Shown piece by piece: positions 1 through 11,312 of a DNA stretch of 54,550 bases. Source of the DNA: Pinguiococcus pyrenoidosus (Eukaryota; Sar; Pinguiophyceae; Pinguiochrysidales; Pinguiochrysidaceae). The stretch is from the NCBI GenBank assembly GCA_019677205.1, contig JAAMXY010001345.1:1-54550 (forward strand), read 5' to 3'. How positions within the stretch are numbered: the stretch's first letter is position 1; each line of letters starts with the position of its first letter. Below the pieces are notes generated by a model that saw only the letters and a program-made list of their open reading frames with translations, was not told the origin of the DNA and made no database searches. The translations under genes and the position numbers were made by a program.

Positions 1-1103
1 ATCGTGTGCAAAAGAGATGCAGAACCTTCAGAAGTAGGTTTTCATTTCCCTCAAAGAGTGTGTGGACGTTGCATCGCCTCCCTGATTGCCGCGGCATGGT
101 ACTCCTATCGTCGTCTTGCAGCGTCAATCGACTGCAGGGATAGTCAACGTTCCCCTCGGCAAACGAGCGGATAAATGCGGTGCTCCTGTGGCGATCCTGC
201 GTGCAAAAACGATTCAAACAGTTGCAAATGGCGGGAAAATTGGCCCCTGCGAAACAGTGGAAAATATCGATAATTATTGAACAGCACTGATAATTTCCAA
301 ACGTATAAGTAAAATTCCAGATTCTCAAGATCGTTATTTACTACAGCTAGTCTGAAATCCCGTGAGCGGCCCTAACCTGCGTGGCAAATCTTGTTTTGAT
401 GTTTGGTAAATTGTAGTGACTGTTACCAACTTTGGGCTACTGTAGCAAATTGTGGATAACTGTAGATATCTGTGGCAAACTGTGGATATCTGTAGCAAAC
501 TCTGGCCAACTTTGGCGAACTGTAGCGAACTTTCGCCAACTGTAATAGAAGCATCCATGCACAGTACGACCTTCCCTTGATTGGTGCAGCGCCGCAGAAG
601 CTTCGCCAATGACGACGTTTGGAGAAGAACCTTCGCAATAAAACCGTGGGTTTGGAGTTTGGATGAGTCCTCTTCGAAGCTGAGAATCCAATGAAGCTGA
701 GGGATGCAGGTGCGCGAACCAATCATGTGGATGCTCAGACGGTTTACTATCAAAATGCTGCGACCCGTTGTCAAGGCCTTGTACACGTTCACATCAACCG
801 TCGCTTGTCCGAGAATCTTCCCTCACGATTGGTTCAATTTGCGTGAGATCCTTCTGCGCGTGTTTCTGAAATTTCGAATGCGCCTCTATCCTGCCGTTCT
901 ACGCAACCACCGACAGCCGTTGCCACACAAGACGAACCAACTTCATCTACCAAGCGAAGAGCGCTGCGCGGGGGAAATCCGCTTCTGCCGCCCCAGAATT
1001 TCACGCGTTGTTCGCGCGCGTTTCGGTCCACTCGGTCGCTTTTTTTCGCGCCAGTGCGTTTCGGACATCGCAGCGCAGTCCCCGCACCCGGTACCTGGTC
1101 ACA
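1..1103. other. Gene-free left flank
   Basis: I find no convincing coding region before the NF-YA start codon. Open frames here are short, overlap on both strands and resemble nothing known. The stretch holds the 10-bp repeat listed separately and otherwise mixed-composition DNA. The last few hundred bases are presumably the NF-YA promoter and 5' UTR. Confidence 0.6.
421..545. repeat. 10-bp phased tandem repeat
   Basis: About twelve consecutive 10-base units follow the consensus TGTRGCRAAC with variants such as TGTGGATATC and TTTGGCGAAC. The period stays exactly 10 across the array with no indels. Units alternate between GCAAAC-like and GATATC-like endings, so a 20-base higher-order unit is partly visible. 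It generates spurious open frames on the minus strand rich in Y, S, P and Q. Confidence 0.85.
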
Positions 1104-2136
1104 ATGATGCAGCAAGCGGCGTATGACTCGGCGCAACAGGTGCGCAATCTTTCTTCTTCTGTCTGGGGAGGGGGGGCGTTTGGAAGCGTGTTCGTTTGCG
1201 CCGCCGCTTCTTGAGCCTCCACGCGCAAGGTTGCGGAGCTCCCCGCGCAGTGTATACGCGATCTGAACCGCTTGGTGTGCGTGGCGCGACGGAATCCACA
1301 GGCCATGTTACAGCAGATGGCGCAGCAGCAGCTTCTCCAGCAACAGCAACAAGCGGCGCAGCAGCAAGCGGCGCAGCAACATGCGCAGCAAGCGCAGCAG
1401 CAGCAGCAGCAGCAGCTCTTGGCACAGCATCAGGTACCCTACCCTGTGGCTTTCTCTTCTTCGGTGCTGACTTGCGCCCGCAACGCGCGCAGAGGTTCGC
1501 GGAGAAACTCACGCAAAGCCTTCCTTGCAGGCCGGGCTCTTACAACAGATGGGCGGCGTGGAGATGCCGCAGCAGGTGCGCCAAAACCGCTCAAGTCGCT
1601 CTCCACAGAACGCTGCAGCTCATGCTAACTCACGTCTGAACATCCGTAGATGGCCCGGGCGCAGTGGCCCTCCATGAACGCGGTGGTCATGCAAAACTAC
1701 CTCCACCCGGCGCAGTCCATGTATCCCGTCGCCAGCAAGGTACAGCGCGTGCTGGCGCTGTGCGACGGAGGGGCACTTGGCACTCACGGTGCATCCATGT
1801 TTGGCTTGGCGTGCAGGTGCCTCTCAACCAGGAAATGTCGGACGAGCAGCCGACCTATGTGAACGCGAAGCAGTACCGGCGAATTCTCAAGCGCCGCCAA
1901 GCGCGCGCCAAGCTGGAGAGCAAGTGGAAAGCGCCCTCTCGGAAGACGTACCTGCACAAGTCTCGGCATGAACATGCCTGTCGTAGACCTCGGTGAGACT
2001 TCCCTGGGTGGCCTTCAGTACATCGGTCTCCGGACTCACCTCTCTTGCATTCCGTCGCCGCAGAGGACCTTCTGGAAGATTTCTGACCAAGGCCGAGCTC
2101 GAAGAGCTCCGCAAGAACCCGACCAATGCCGCGTAG
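1104..2136 (+). CDS. NFYA: CCAAT-binding factor subunit NF-YA (HAP2)
   Basis: This is the sequence-specific subunit of the trimeric NF-Y/HAP transcription factor, which binds CCAAT boxes with NF-YB and NF-YC. My model has six exons: 1104-1139, 1302-1433, 1531-1575, 1650-1739, 1817-1992 and 2064-2136, all GT-AG and in phase, giving 183 residues. The first half is glutamine-rich (long Q/QA runs in exon 2), typical of an NF-YA activation domain. Exons 5-6 hold the conserved core: [21 protein letters not shown] is the NF-YB/NF-YC interaction helix, and the [18 protein letters not shown] segment is the DNA-binding half, interrupted by the last intron. The tail is the short [11 protein letters not shown] helix. 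The protein is shorter than plant or animal homologues, but the core is complete. Confidence 0.93.
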
Positions 2137-3032
2137 AGCGTGGTCCCGATTTCCGTAGGTATTCCACGTTGTTCAAGTGGGCCAGGAAGTGTCGAAGCCG
2201 TCGCATAAGAGCCGAGGTTTCGGCGAGTTTAGTTTCCCCTAGAGCGAGGGCGGTCTAGTCTCGGTGTGCAAGAGCAGTTCCGTGCGGAGAGGAAAGCAGA
2301 ATTCAACAGAGCAGAGGATCATCAACAGTGAAGAGTCAACTTTGTATGCACAGGACGTCAAACCCATATGCGCTCTCGAATGTGCGCAAGTTCGCGAAGA
2401 GCGGACGGACTCCTCATGCCTCCAAGCGTCGTGACCGCCGGCCCGACCTCAGCTGATGCATCGACGCCAGTGGTCAGCCGATGTATGCGCGAATGCGCGT
2501 TGATCGTTGGAGCAGACTCGCCGATTGGCACGTCGCTCTTGGGAGCCTCCGCAAAGCACCGGTGCAGACGGCTCCTCATACCGACCACCAGCAATCCCAG
2601 CCATCCTACACTCCCAAAGGAAATGAAGGAAATGAAGTTCTGTAGCCAGAGCCGGTTTCCCAAGCTCTCCAACTTCACAAGCGTGCATTGTATACCAGGA
2701 GAAGCAGCTCGGCGCCCCGGTCCAGGTATACTTTACGACCCAGAGGTCCTCACACCGGCCTTCCGAAATTCCGATCTGCGTGTAAAACCCCTGTGGCTCT
2801 GCCGCTGTCTCCGCCGGAGAGCGTCGCACACTGATAGTACGCAAAACCGACCCCCCCCCCCCAAAAAAAAGAAGTACTGAGAAAGGCATGAGATGATCTC
2901 TTGGAGTAGAATGCGCGGAAGACGCAAAGCTTAACTACCCACGGCGGACGCGGAGCATACACGCAATAGTGTGCGAAACTCGGACGGCAGAGAGTTGAAG
3001 CTTGCGGACGCCGGTGTTATCTCCTGCTGAAG
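2137..3032. other. Intergenic, no gene seen
   Basis: Open frames on both strands are short and without recognisable motifs. A C13-A8 homopolymer junction lies near 2850-2873. The stretch must contain the 3' end of the NF-YA transcript and the promoter of the ankyrin gene. Confidence 0.6.
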
Positions 3033-3931
3033 ATGCCCACCGATACCCCGCTGCACAAAGCCTGCAACAACGGGGAGATCAATCGGGTGCGTTGCCATCG
3101 ACGAGAACCTTCAGACAGTAGTAGTACCATTGAGTCTTGATTGGGCGCGAGAGAATAAGAGAGAGAGAGACAAACATCTCTGGACAAAGCTTCTATCATC
3201 TACCTCCTCGGCATTCGACTTTTGCTTGGGGTGGAACAAGAACTGGAGAGGCACCGGAATTACTTTACCACCTCGACGACTTGATGAGACAAAAGGGACC
3301 AAACCCTCTGACAGGCTTCCGATACCGCGTTTAGGTCAAAGCTCTGGTGGAAGACGAGGGGGTCGACGTTAACGTAGCTGGGGCGTCGGATCGAAGACCA
3401 ATCCATCGGGCGGCTGGCGCGAACAGCGTGGAAGTCGTGACCTACCTCATCCAACGCGGCGCAGATGTCAACATCGCGGTAGGTCTTCTTCCTCCTCTTC
3501 TCGTCCTCCTCCTTCTCTCTTCTCCCCCTTTCTCTCTGGAGTGGTCTGTGGCTCCGTCTGTCTTGGGCACTGAAAGAGCAGCATCCAATGTCAAGCAGGA
3601 CAAGCAAGGGAGAACGGCGCTTCACTGGGCGGCGATCAGCGGCCATGTGGACTCTGCGGCGCTTCTGTTCGACGCCGGCGCGGATCCGCTGCTGCTCAAC
3701 TCCAGTGCGGAGATGCCCATCCACTGCGCCGCCGAGGCCAATCGACCGCTGTTCGTCAAAGCCTTGCTAGATAGATTCCCCGACAAGAAAGAAGCCATGT
3801 TCGCCGCCAAGACGGAAGAGCAGAAGACCGCGTGCGACCTGGCGCTCGCCAACAAGTTCAAAGAAGTCGTCGCCGCGCTCAAAGAAGCGGGGGACCCGGC
3901 TGCGGCGTCCGCGGCTTGTGTCATTTCGTGA
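3033..3931 (+). CDS. Small ankyrin-repeat protein with C-terminal CaaX box
   Basis: The model has three exons, 3033-3086, 3335-3478 and 3599-3931, in phase and encoding 176 residues. The protein is almost entirely ankyrin repeats. The first begins at TPLHKACNNGEINRVKALVEDEGVDVN, followed by RRPIHRAAGANSVEVVTYLI, GRTALHWAAISGHVDSAALLF and a diverged MPIHCAAEANRPLFVKALL repeat. The length and early TPLH repeat resemble gankyrin-type proteins, but I cannot assign a partner. The last four residues are CVIS, a CaaX motif; C followed by two aliphatics and serine fits farnesyltransferase, so membrane attachment is inferred. Intron 1 (248 nt) contains GA-rich sequence, and intron 2 (120 nt) has a long pyrimidine tract. 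Confidence 0.88.
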
Positions 3932-4272
3932 GGTCCTTGGAGATGCTACTTCCATTGTTGAACTGTCTAGGCGTCATGAGAGTCCGTGGACAAATCCATC
4001 CACTTCTTCGGTGGCTCGCTCCAGCGACGCAGCGCCCGCGGAATGGCAAAGAAACCACATGGACAGGAAGCTTGATACTTCATCTTGATACTTCATCTTG
4101 ATACCTCCTCTTGATGCTTCCTCTTGATACAAAGGCCGTGAACGGCGACGGGCTGCAACGCCTCTCCGTCTCAACACAACTGATACAAGTTCCTCCCTAC
4201 CATCCTCGTCTATTTCTTGATACAACGGCAGCGGGCACGGCAACTCCTGCGGAGAGGCCCTTCTCGCCCATG
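3932..4272. other. Convergent 3' intergenic region
   Basis: This is the spacer between the converging ankyrin (+) and SCC2 (-) genes. Apart from the 13-bp repeat at 4071-4130 I see no gene. Transcript ends of both neighbours should fall here. Confidence 0.6.
4071..4130. repeat. 13-bp tandem repeat, about 4.6 copies
   Basis: The unit is CTTGATACTTCAT. The first two copies are identical, the next two carry transitions in the second half (CTTGATACCTCCT, CTTGATGCTTCCT), and the last is partial. It lies in the shared 3' flank of two converging genes. Confidence 0.9.
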
Positions 4273-7200
4273 CTACACGACAGATGCAGAATCCTGCTCG
4301 TCATCCTCCTCGTCTGCCTCGCAGTCCTCGTCATCTGCACAGGAGAAGTAGCCATCCGACTCCACTTCGACCGTCACCCGCTGCGTTCTCCTCGCTCGTT
4401 TCGGGCGACTTGGCGACGCGTTGCTCTTTGGCGTGTCCATAACTTCGACGTCCTCGTCGACGATGGTCGTAGCCTCGCGGTCCAGGAGATCTTGGAGCCC
4501 CTGCAAGTACGTCATGAAGAGCGGCACCGAGAAGGCCCGCATCAGCTCCTCGGCTTCGTCCACGGAACCATTCGGCAGCAGCGTCCGCAGCACCTCCCGA
4601 AAGGAGCTGCTCGTGTCCGCGCGAGAGACACCGGTCTGGTACTTTCGCACGCTTTGCGACGGATGGTACTTCTCCAGTCGACCGTGCGTGACGCCGTAGT
4701 AGCCCTTCAGGAACTTGAAGAGGCCCACGAGGAGCTTCATGCACGTCGCTCCGCGCACGAGCTTCTGAAAGGCGTGGAGAGAGGCGGCTGGAAGGTCCGC
4801 CGCTGGCATGTCGTCAGACGGCGCCGTCATCTCTTCGATCGAGTCCCCCGCGAGGCCGACCTTCTGCAGCTGATCGACGGCACCCTCAAGCACGTGATGA
4901 GCGTACTGGCTGATCAGGTGGGAGGTGGAGTAGAGCACGAAGAGCACCTCGTCATGCTGCACGTACGGCAGATACGCCAGCACCTCGGCCAGGAAACGCT
5001 GAAAGCTGGGCGGTTCCGCCTCGGCTGAGGGATCTGCAGCATTCGCCACAACTTGCGCACTCCGACGCTCACACCTTTCGGCGGGCGCCACGACGAGCTT
5101 GAGCAGCTTCGTGAGCGTGCTCTGCCGGTGCTTCCGACTACCCCGAATGCACATGGAGTACACGCGGCCGAAGACGCTTTCCACTCCCCCGTTCTCTTCG
5201 CTGCTGTCGCTGCGAATCGCGCAAAGCTCGCCGAAGACCGTCTGCTGAAAGCCCATGGACTTCGCCACGCCTCCGACGAAGTGCACGAGTAGGAAGCTCG
5301 GATGCTTCTCGTACTCCAAGAGCAGCTGGCGCAGCGCCTCGCTCCTCACAGGGACGCACTGGTCCGCCTGCAGGACCACCAAGGACTTGATACAATCATT
5401 CGGATTCTGCAAGCCCTGCCGCAGCAGCGTGCCCTGCAGGCACAGCGACTCGTACCGCAGCTGGACATCCTGGCCATACAGATGAGAGCGGATCTCGGAC
5501 ATCAGCATCGCTGCGATGCCGCCGCAGATCGACGCTTCCGAATCCTGGTCGCCGCGCACTTGGTGGGCCACCTGCATCGTTCCCGACTCCGTCTTGACGG
5601 TCATCTGCTGCCTCGCGATTCCAGACTCCACGCGGCTCTCCTCCTCGTCAAGGGCTTCGCGCAGGAGGCGGACGCTGCTTGTGACGATCTCGAGGTCCTC
5701 GTCGCGGAGAAGGCCCTGAAGCAAACCGTCGTTGTGCAGGCGAAGGACCTCCGCCGGGTTGCCGATGAAAAGAGCCGTCAACGCACTGACGATCCGGAGC
5801 CGAACCCCGCGGTTGCGGTGGCCATGGGGACTGCACCGCCGCAGCAGCTTGGGAAGGGCATTGGCAAGCAACGTAGGAAGCTTCTCGAGCCATGCACTCT
5901 GCTTTGTGCTCAGTGCGGCCGTGTCCAGGCCCTCCAGCGATCCCCCCTTCGCTCGTCGCACGTGTCCGTGCCAGAACCTCACCAGAGCGCCCAGGATCAC
6001 GAGGCCTCGCTCCACAAACTGCGCCTCCCTCGGCTGATAGGGCTTGTCGACTGGGCCTTGGAGAATCGCGGATATCTTGGCGTGAAAGGGCGAGCCGATC
6101 CGCACCAGGGCGGTGGGTTTCTGCGTGTAGATGGCGATGACGCACATGGCGTGGACGCTCGCAGTGACCGTCGCGGTGCCGAACCGTAGTGCGAGGGCGC
6201 GCAGGTCGCTGTTCACGTCTGCTAGGGTGCCCTCGTCGAGACCCAACACGTCGTTGCCCGCATGGAGCAAGGCCGAGCAAACCATGTTGCAGATGAGCTC
6301 GCAGAGCCTTCCCTCCGTGTGTGCGTCGAAGCCATTGTCTGCCTTGAGGTACGGCCAGAAGGACGCTAGATGCGGGATCAACGAGCTCGGGGCCGCGTTG
6401 CTGAGCACACAGAGCGTCTCGAGGACGGCCAGCAGCTGCTGAGCTGGCGATATCTCCTTCAGGGCATCCAGCGCCTCTCCACCGGATTCCACGCTGGCCA
6501 CGAGCTCCATGAGGTGGCTTGTGAGCTCTTCGCAGCGGGTCTTGACGCGCCGGGCTCGCTCGCGCACGTCCTTCTTGCCCTCGTCGCCTTCGCCGGGTCC
6601 GTTGAGCAGCTCGCCCACGAGGCCAACGAGCCAAACGGGTTCGCAGTTCTGCATGGCAACCACCTCAACGATCTGCTCCGCGATGTGCTTCAGGTGACGC
6701 GCGTTGGCTTGGTCTCTCTTTCTCGACAGGGAAGCTCCGGACGACGATCGCTTGCGGCGCCTGACCTTGGTCGCGCTGTCTAGGGAAGGCTGGGAAGCTT
6801 CTTCGCCATTCTGGCCGTTCTGGCCGTTCTCGCCAGTCTCTCCGCTCTGGCCATTCTCACTGCTTTTCTCATCCTGCACGAGTTCCGGCACATCCGCACC
6901 CCCTTCGATGGCGTTGTCAAACCAGATCTTGGCGAAGATTGAGGACACGAGCTCCTTGACGGAGTCCTCTTCCCTGCGCATGTTCAGGGACTTGACCAGC
7001 GCGGTGCAGAGCAGGACCCGCTTCGGATAGGCTGGGAACTTCAGGAGCACGCCCTGCAGAATCTTGACGACGCTCTTCCGGACGCTGACTCCCTTGTCGA
7101 TGATCCGGTCCAGGAGGCTCGTGCGGTAGACGTCAAAGCACTCCATGCTTCCCAAGGAATACTTCCCGACCAGGTCCACGACGGCCTGGCGCACCGAGAT

Positions 7201-10059
7201 TGCTTCGTCCGACAAGCTGCTCTCAACGGCGTGGGCAATCGCGGGCTGCAGCATGAGGCTTGGGTCCTTCTCGATGACCACCGACAACGCCTTGAGCGCT
7301 CTCGAGCGCACACCAACGAGGGGAGCCCGCAGCAGGTCGAGCAGACGCGTTTGAAGCTTTTCCTTCGCACCGATCAGCCCACCGTCAAGGAGGCATCCTC
7401 GGCCGAGCTGGTCCAGCACATGCCGCGGCAGGGCTGGGAAGCATGCGTGCTGGACGTGCTCGGGAACGTCCCACTGGGCGAGGTACACCTCCGGCGCGTC
7501 GTAGTCGGTGTCGCTCAACGAGCTCCAGTTGTGCATCCATTCGGCAAGGCGGAACTTTCGCGAGTGCTCCGGCAAGCCCTCCTCGACGAGGTAGAGCGCC
7601 AGGGCCTGGCGCAGCAGCGCGTGCCCCTTCAACGGTGTTTCCCGGACTTTGGCAGTTGGTGAGACTTGCGACAGGCGCTTCTCCTCGTCCGCACTGCTGC
7701 GCAGGATTCGTATGGTTCTCATCACGGCGTCGATCACCGGCCCCGGCAGCTTCGGTGAGGAGGGTTCTGGGGCAGCGCTGGCCATGCCGACCACGTGGGC
7801 GGTGATGCGACCGTAGACCTCTACTGCAAGAAACACGAACTGAGGATCCAGGGCGGACGTGGCCGGCGTGGGCGTCGACGCTTCGCCTGGGTTCACCGCT
7901 GCGAGGTGTGCGCAGAGCTCGGACATCAGCCCGACCGCCGTAGACTGCACGAGGGTCTGGACCGCCGGCCACTCCGGCGTGCCCACGGACTCCAGCCATT
8001 CGGACACGACCGCGGACAGCGCCTGGCGCCAGTCGGAGCCGCCCTCCTTCTTCTTGCACCTCAGCAGCAACTGGGCGACAAAGTACTGCGCGATTTGGAT
8101 GGCCGTGGTGTAGTCCGTCTTGCCTTCGCTGCTCGATCGCGCCGATCGACTGGTTGGCGACGGTGCAGCCTGCGGGCTTCCAAGAGCCTTGCTGGCGCCC
8201 CTGTTCGGAGTGGGCATCTCCAGCGACGCGGCAGTCTGCACCAGCGTGAGGATCAGCCTCGACGGTATCGACAGGCGAGCCGCCGACGACGACGGCTTCC
8301 TCGCCGAGGACCACGACAGCTGCATCATGATTGCGAAGACGTCCTGTACCAAGAACGACCGCATCGACAGCTGCCGTACGAAGACCGTTTCGTACACGCA
8401 GATTGCGCAGTGCTGCAGTGCCGAAAGCTTGCCGATCTTCACCACCCTGCTATCCATCATCAGGATCTCCTTGGCGATGGAGCAGAGCGACATCATGTCG
8501 TTGGACTCGAATCGCACGAGCGGGAGCAAGCCCAGGAACTTCTCCAAAAGTGTGTGGACATGAACAGCCAGCCGGACTCCACTCCTCGAGGCGTCTGCCC
8601 TGGACGGGAGGGACGCGCTGTCCGCTTCTTCCTTGGGCTCTGCCCTCCTCCGCTTCTTCGGCGTGGCGCTCTTCTGCTTGTCCGAGCAGCAGGGCATGAT
8701 GACTCGCTTCGTGGTTGATCTCGTCAGCTCAAAGATCGACACGAGGTAGTCCTCTCGCATCAGGCGCCGGTCCAGCAAGGGCGAGCTCCAGAGCAGGATG
8801 AGGACGACGGCCGCCAGCACGCCATTCGCCACGCTGTCTATCACGGTTTGGAACATCACAGCCCTGTCTCTTTCCGTGTCGCAAGCTTCGCGGAGCTGGT
8901 CTAGAACGGAGCCTTTCTTTTCCGCGCCCAAAGCGGCCAGCGCAGCGGCGACTGTCGAGTGCAGATTGGCCGCAGCGCTTTCGGCGAGGGGTGCGGGGGG
9001 CTTCGGAAGGCCTTCCGCGGTGGCGGCGCTGAGATGGACGAACTGCTCCACGCCACTTCGCAGCTTGCCCAACTGCGTCGCCAAGTGACCGTTCTCCGCA
9101 TCCACCTCGACAAACTCTGTCAAGACATCCTCCAGCGAAGAGAGGGCACCAGGGGGGGGCATCTTCTGCGAGCCCCGTGTCGGGTCCATCTCCAGCGAGG
9201 CTTGGAAATCCAACCGCAGCGGAGCGGGAGCGGAGCTGCGCAGCCTGGGCTCTACGATAAGGGATCCGTTGAGCTGCTCGTAGGACCGGATCGCCTCGTC
9301 GCCATTGTCGAACAGGACGCGATAGAACGTGAAGTGCGCGTTGGACCCGACGCGGTACAGGGAGTCGATGACTCCGGAGCGCGTCAGTAGCTTTCCCGCG
9401 CCCGTCTTGATCTGCTCCTGGTGCCGAATGCGCTGCCCGACCAGGGCACATGCTGCTAGGATCATCTGCTCCGTGGGCTCCCGCGGATCCATGAACTGCC
9501 AGCTGAAGTCGTATCTGCCTCTCTTCGGAACGGTCGGAGTCGCCGAGCTGGCTGCGGCGCTCTCCGGACGAGGCCGCTTTCTGTTCACGCGCGGTGGAGT
9601 TACTAGGGCCGCTGCTCCGGTCGAGACCACATCCGCGAGGGCTGCGTGACCAGACGGGAACGCTGCGCTATGCATCTGCATTTGCGTTTGCGGTTGCACT
9701 TGCGGTTGCGTCTCCCATGGCATCGGACCACGCATTGGCCGCAGCCTGTCTGGCCGGACATCTCTCTCCTCGACCGCCTTCATCTGCGCGCAGGCGACGT
9801 GAGCGGACATCACAGCTCAACGTTGCGGCCTGCTGGAGCCTACCTGTGCGTCGTACTTGATGTACATCACGTCAAAAGTCCACCGCGCAACTTCGCTTGT
9901 TTCGCGTCTGGATATCCCGGTGACTCTGGCGCGGTACTCGGTCTTACCGCCCTTCCAGACCCACGTGACGTCCACAATGTCTCCAGCGCGCACGCTCGTG
10001 AGAAACGCGGAGTCCACTGCGGCGCTCACACCGCCTGTCACTCGGGCGTCGCCGTCCAT
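4273..10059 (-). CDS. SCC2: Cohesin loader subunit SCC2/NIPBL with N-terminal Tudor-like module
   Basis: With SCC4, SCC2/NIPBL loads cohesin on chromatin and stimulates its ATPase. The model has exon 1 at 10059-9844 (72 residues) and exon 2 at 9783-4273, joined over a 60-nt GT-AG intron, giving 1908 residues. Exon 1 encodes a small beta-rich segment (AGDIVDVTWVWKGGKTEYRARV) that looks Tudor/SH3-like. A second such stretch, YRVGSNAHFTFYRVLFDNGDE, lies near residues 170-250. Family identity comes from the central HEAT region: the DYDAPEVYLAQWDVPEHVQ linker, then RSRALKALSVVIEKDPSLM and SLSDEAISVRQAVVDLVGKYS, which match the Scc2 HEAT signature. Basic nuclear-localisation stretches occur near the N-terminus (NRKRPRPES) and the C-terminus (SRPKRARR), followed by an acidic tail. 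A 9-bp repeat near 6808-6862 encodes an NGQ/NGE-rich linker. Confidence 0.88.
6808..6862. repeat. 9-bp coding minisatellite in SCC2
   Basis: Imperfect 9-base units (TTCTGGCCG on the plus strand) encode an Asn-Gly-Gln/Glu rich linker in SCC2. The linker is probably unstructured. Confidence 0.75.
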
Positions 10060-10587
10060 CTTCTGCGCGCGCTGGCTTTCGCCGTCCGAAACTGGCGTAA
10101 TCCGCGGCCTTGGAGGCACTTCTCACGCACGCATTGCGCTCTGCTCTATCGAGACGCTTCTGCAGAGATGAGGGCGAACGCTTCGGACGAATCGCGAAAT
10201 GCCTCTCTGGCGAAAGCGCGGGAAACCAAAACGAATTGTTGAAGGCCCAAATTTGCGCGCGAAAATCGGGTCGATCCGTTATCCGTACGAAACCGTATCA
10301 TTATTCAGCTTTACAATTGATGAATAACGATCTCCAAACTTTGCGAAAGCGATCTCCGCCCATCAGCTGATCCTGCGCGCGTTTTGGCGCCAAAATCAGC
10401 GCTTTGAGGCCACGGTATCTTTCGCGCGCCCTCGTTCTCGGCCTATCAGTTAGCTGAGGCGTTCGCAGTTTCGACGAGCCGCGTCCCTTGGCGTCGCTTT
10501 CCGAGTGAAAGCCCGAAGCCGCCCCGTCTGTCCGTCCGTCTTGGTGTTTCTCCGGCGCCGTGCGCGTTCTTAAGGCTTTGCACAGCG
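10060..10587. promoter_or_regulatory. Divergent intergenic region, SCC2 / PsbQ-like
   Basis: 528 bases separate the two head-to-head start codons, so both promoters and 5' UTRs lie here. I see no clear TATA box. A TGA stop lies in frame upstream of the SCC2 ATG at 10059, which supports that start. Confidence 0.5.
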
Positions 10588-11312
10588 ATGCGAGGCGCTC
10601 TTCTGCTGTTCCTGAGCGCTCAGCTGAGGCTCTGCAGCGCGTTTGGGCCGCTGCGGCCACCAAGATTGGTGCAAAGCGCTCCGGATGCGCTGTTCAAGGT
10701 GCGTCGGATCTTTGCGTCGGCGCAGCACTGCGTGGCGTAACAAAACTCGGGCGGCTGCGTAGAGCGTGGACCGTCGGTCTCTCGTGCACATCGGGCTTCT
10801 CACCAGCTTGGGCAGCTTGCTGGCGCCGGAGTCGTCACTGGCCAAGGAGAGCGCGCTCGACAGAGACGAGTTGGTGCGGCAAGTCCGGCAGGAGCTCAAG
10901 GAGGGCGGCGTCGCGCAGATCGGCCAGATGATTCGCGACGGTGAGCCCGCGCGTCTCAGCGTCTGGAAGCGCTTGAGCTTCCTCTGAGATCCGCTGGACG
11001 ATTGCAGGAGACTGGGACGCCATCAAGGCGTTCACCCGTGGATACGACCAGACCTTTCGCAAGGGACTCATGGGCGACGCGCGCAAGACGCTGGAGAGCA
11101 ACAAGGACATGGCCATGGTGTATCGGAATGGGGTGAGTGTTCCAGCAAAGCGAAAAGCGCATGGCGAGAGACTCAGGGCGGCGCTTGCTTCCTAGGTGAC
11201 TTTCGACCTCATCGGGATCAACAAGGCCGCGCGGAGCGAAGACAAGGACAAAGCGCTTGAGAACTACGACCTTCTGGTGCAAGACGTGGAAGACTTTCTG
11301 AAGCTGTTTTGA
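10588..11312 (+). CDS. PsbQ-like thylakoid lumen protein with tripartite targeting
   Basis: Probably a PsbQ/PsbQ'-type extrinsic subunit of photosystem II. Four exons, 10588-10698, 10763-10940, 11008-11132 and 11196-11312, are in phase and give 176 residues. Residues 1-18 are a signal peptide (ALLLFLSAQLRLCSAFGP) with the SAF-GP junction of red complex plastids. Then comes a short transit stretch, and exon 2 opens with DRRSLVHIGLLTSLGSLLAPESSLA, a twin-arginine signal ending in an S-L-A processing site. The mature part (about 105 residues) is helical; DWDAIKAFTRGYDQTFRKGL, LIGINKAARSEDKDKALENY and DVEDFLKLF are typical of the PsbQ four-helix fold. The exons separate the targeting signals. Assignment to PsbQ rests on pattern memory; another four-helix lumen protein is possible. 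Confidence 0.82.

Noticed and set aside
1099-1512. Minus-strand Ala-rich frame opposite NF-YA
   Set aside because: It is the complement of the CAG-rich glutamine tract.
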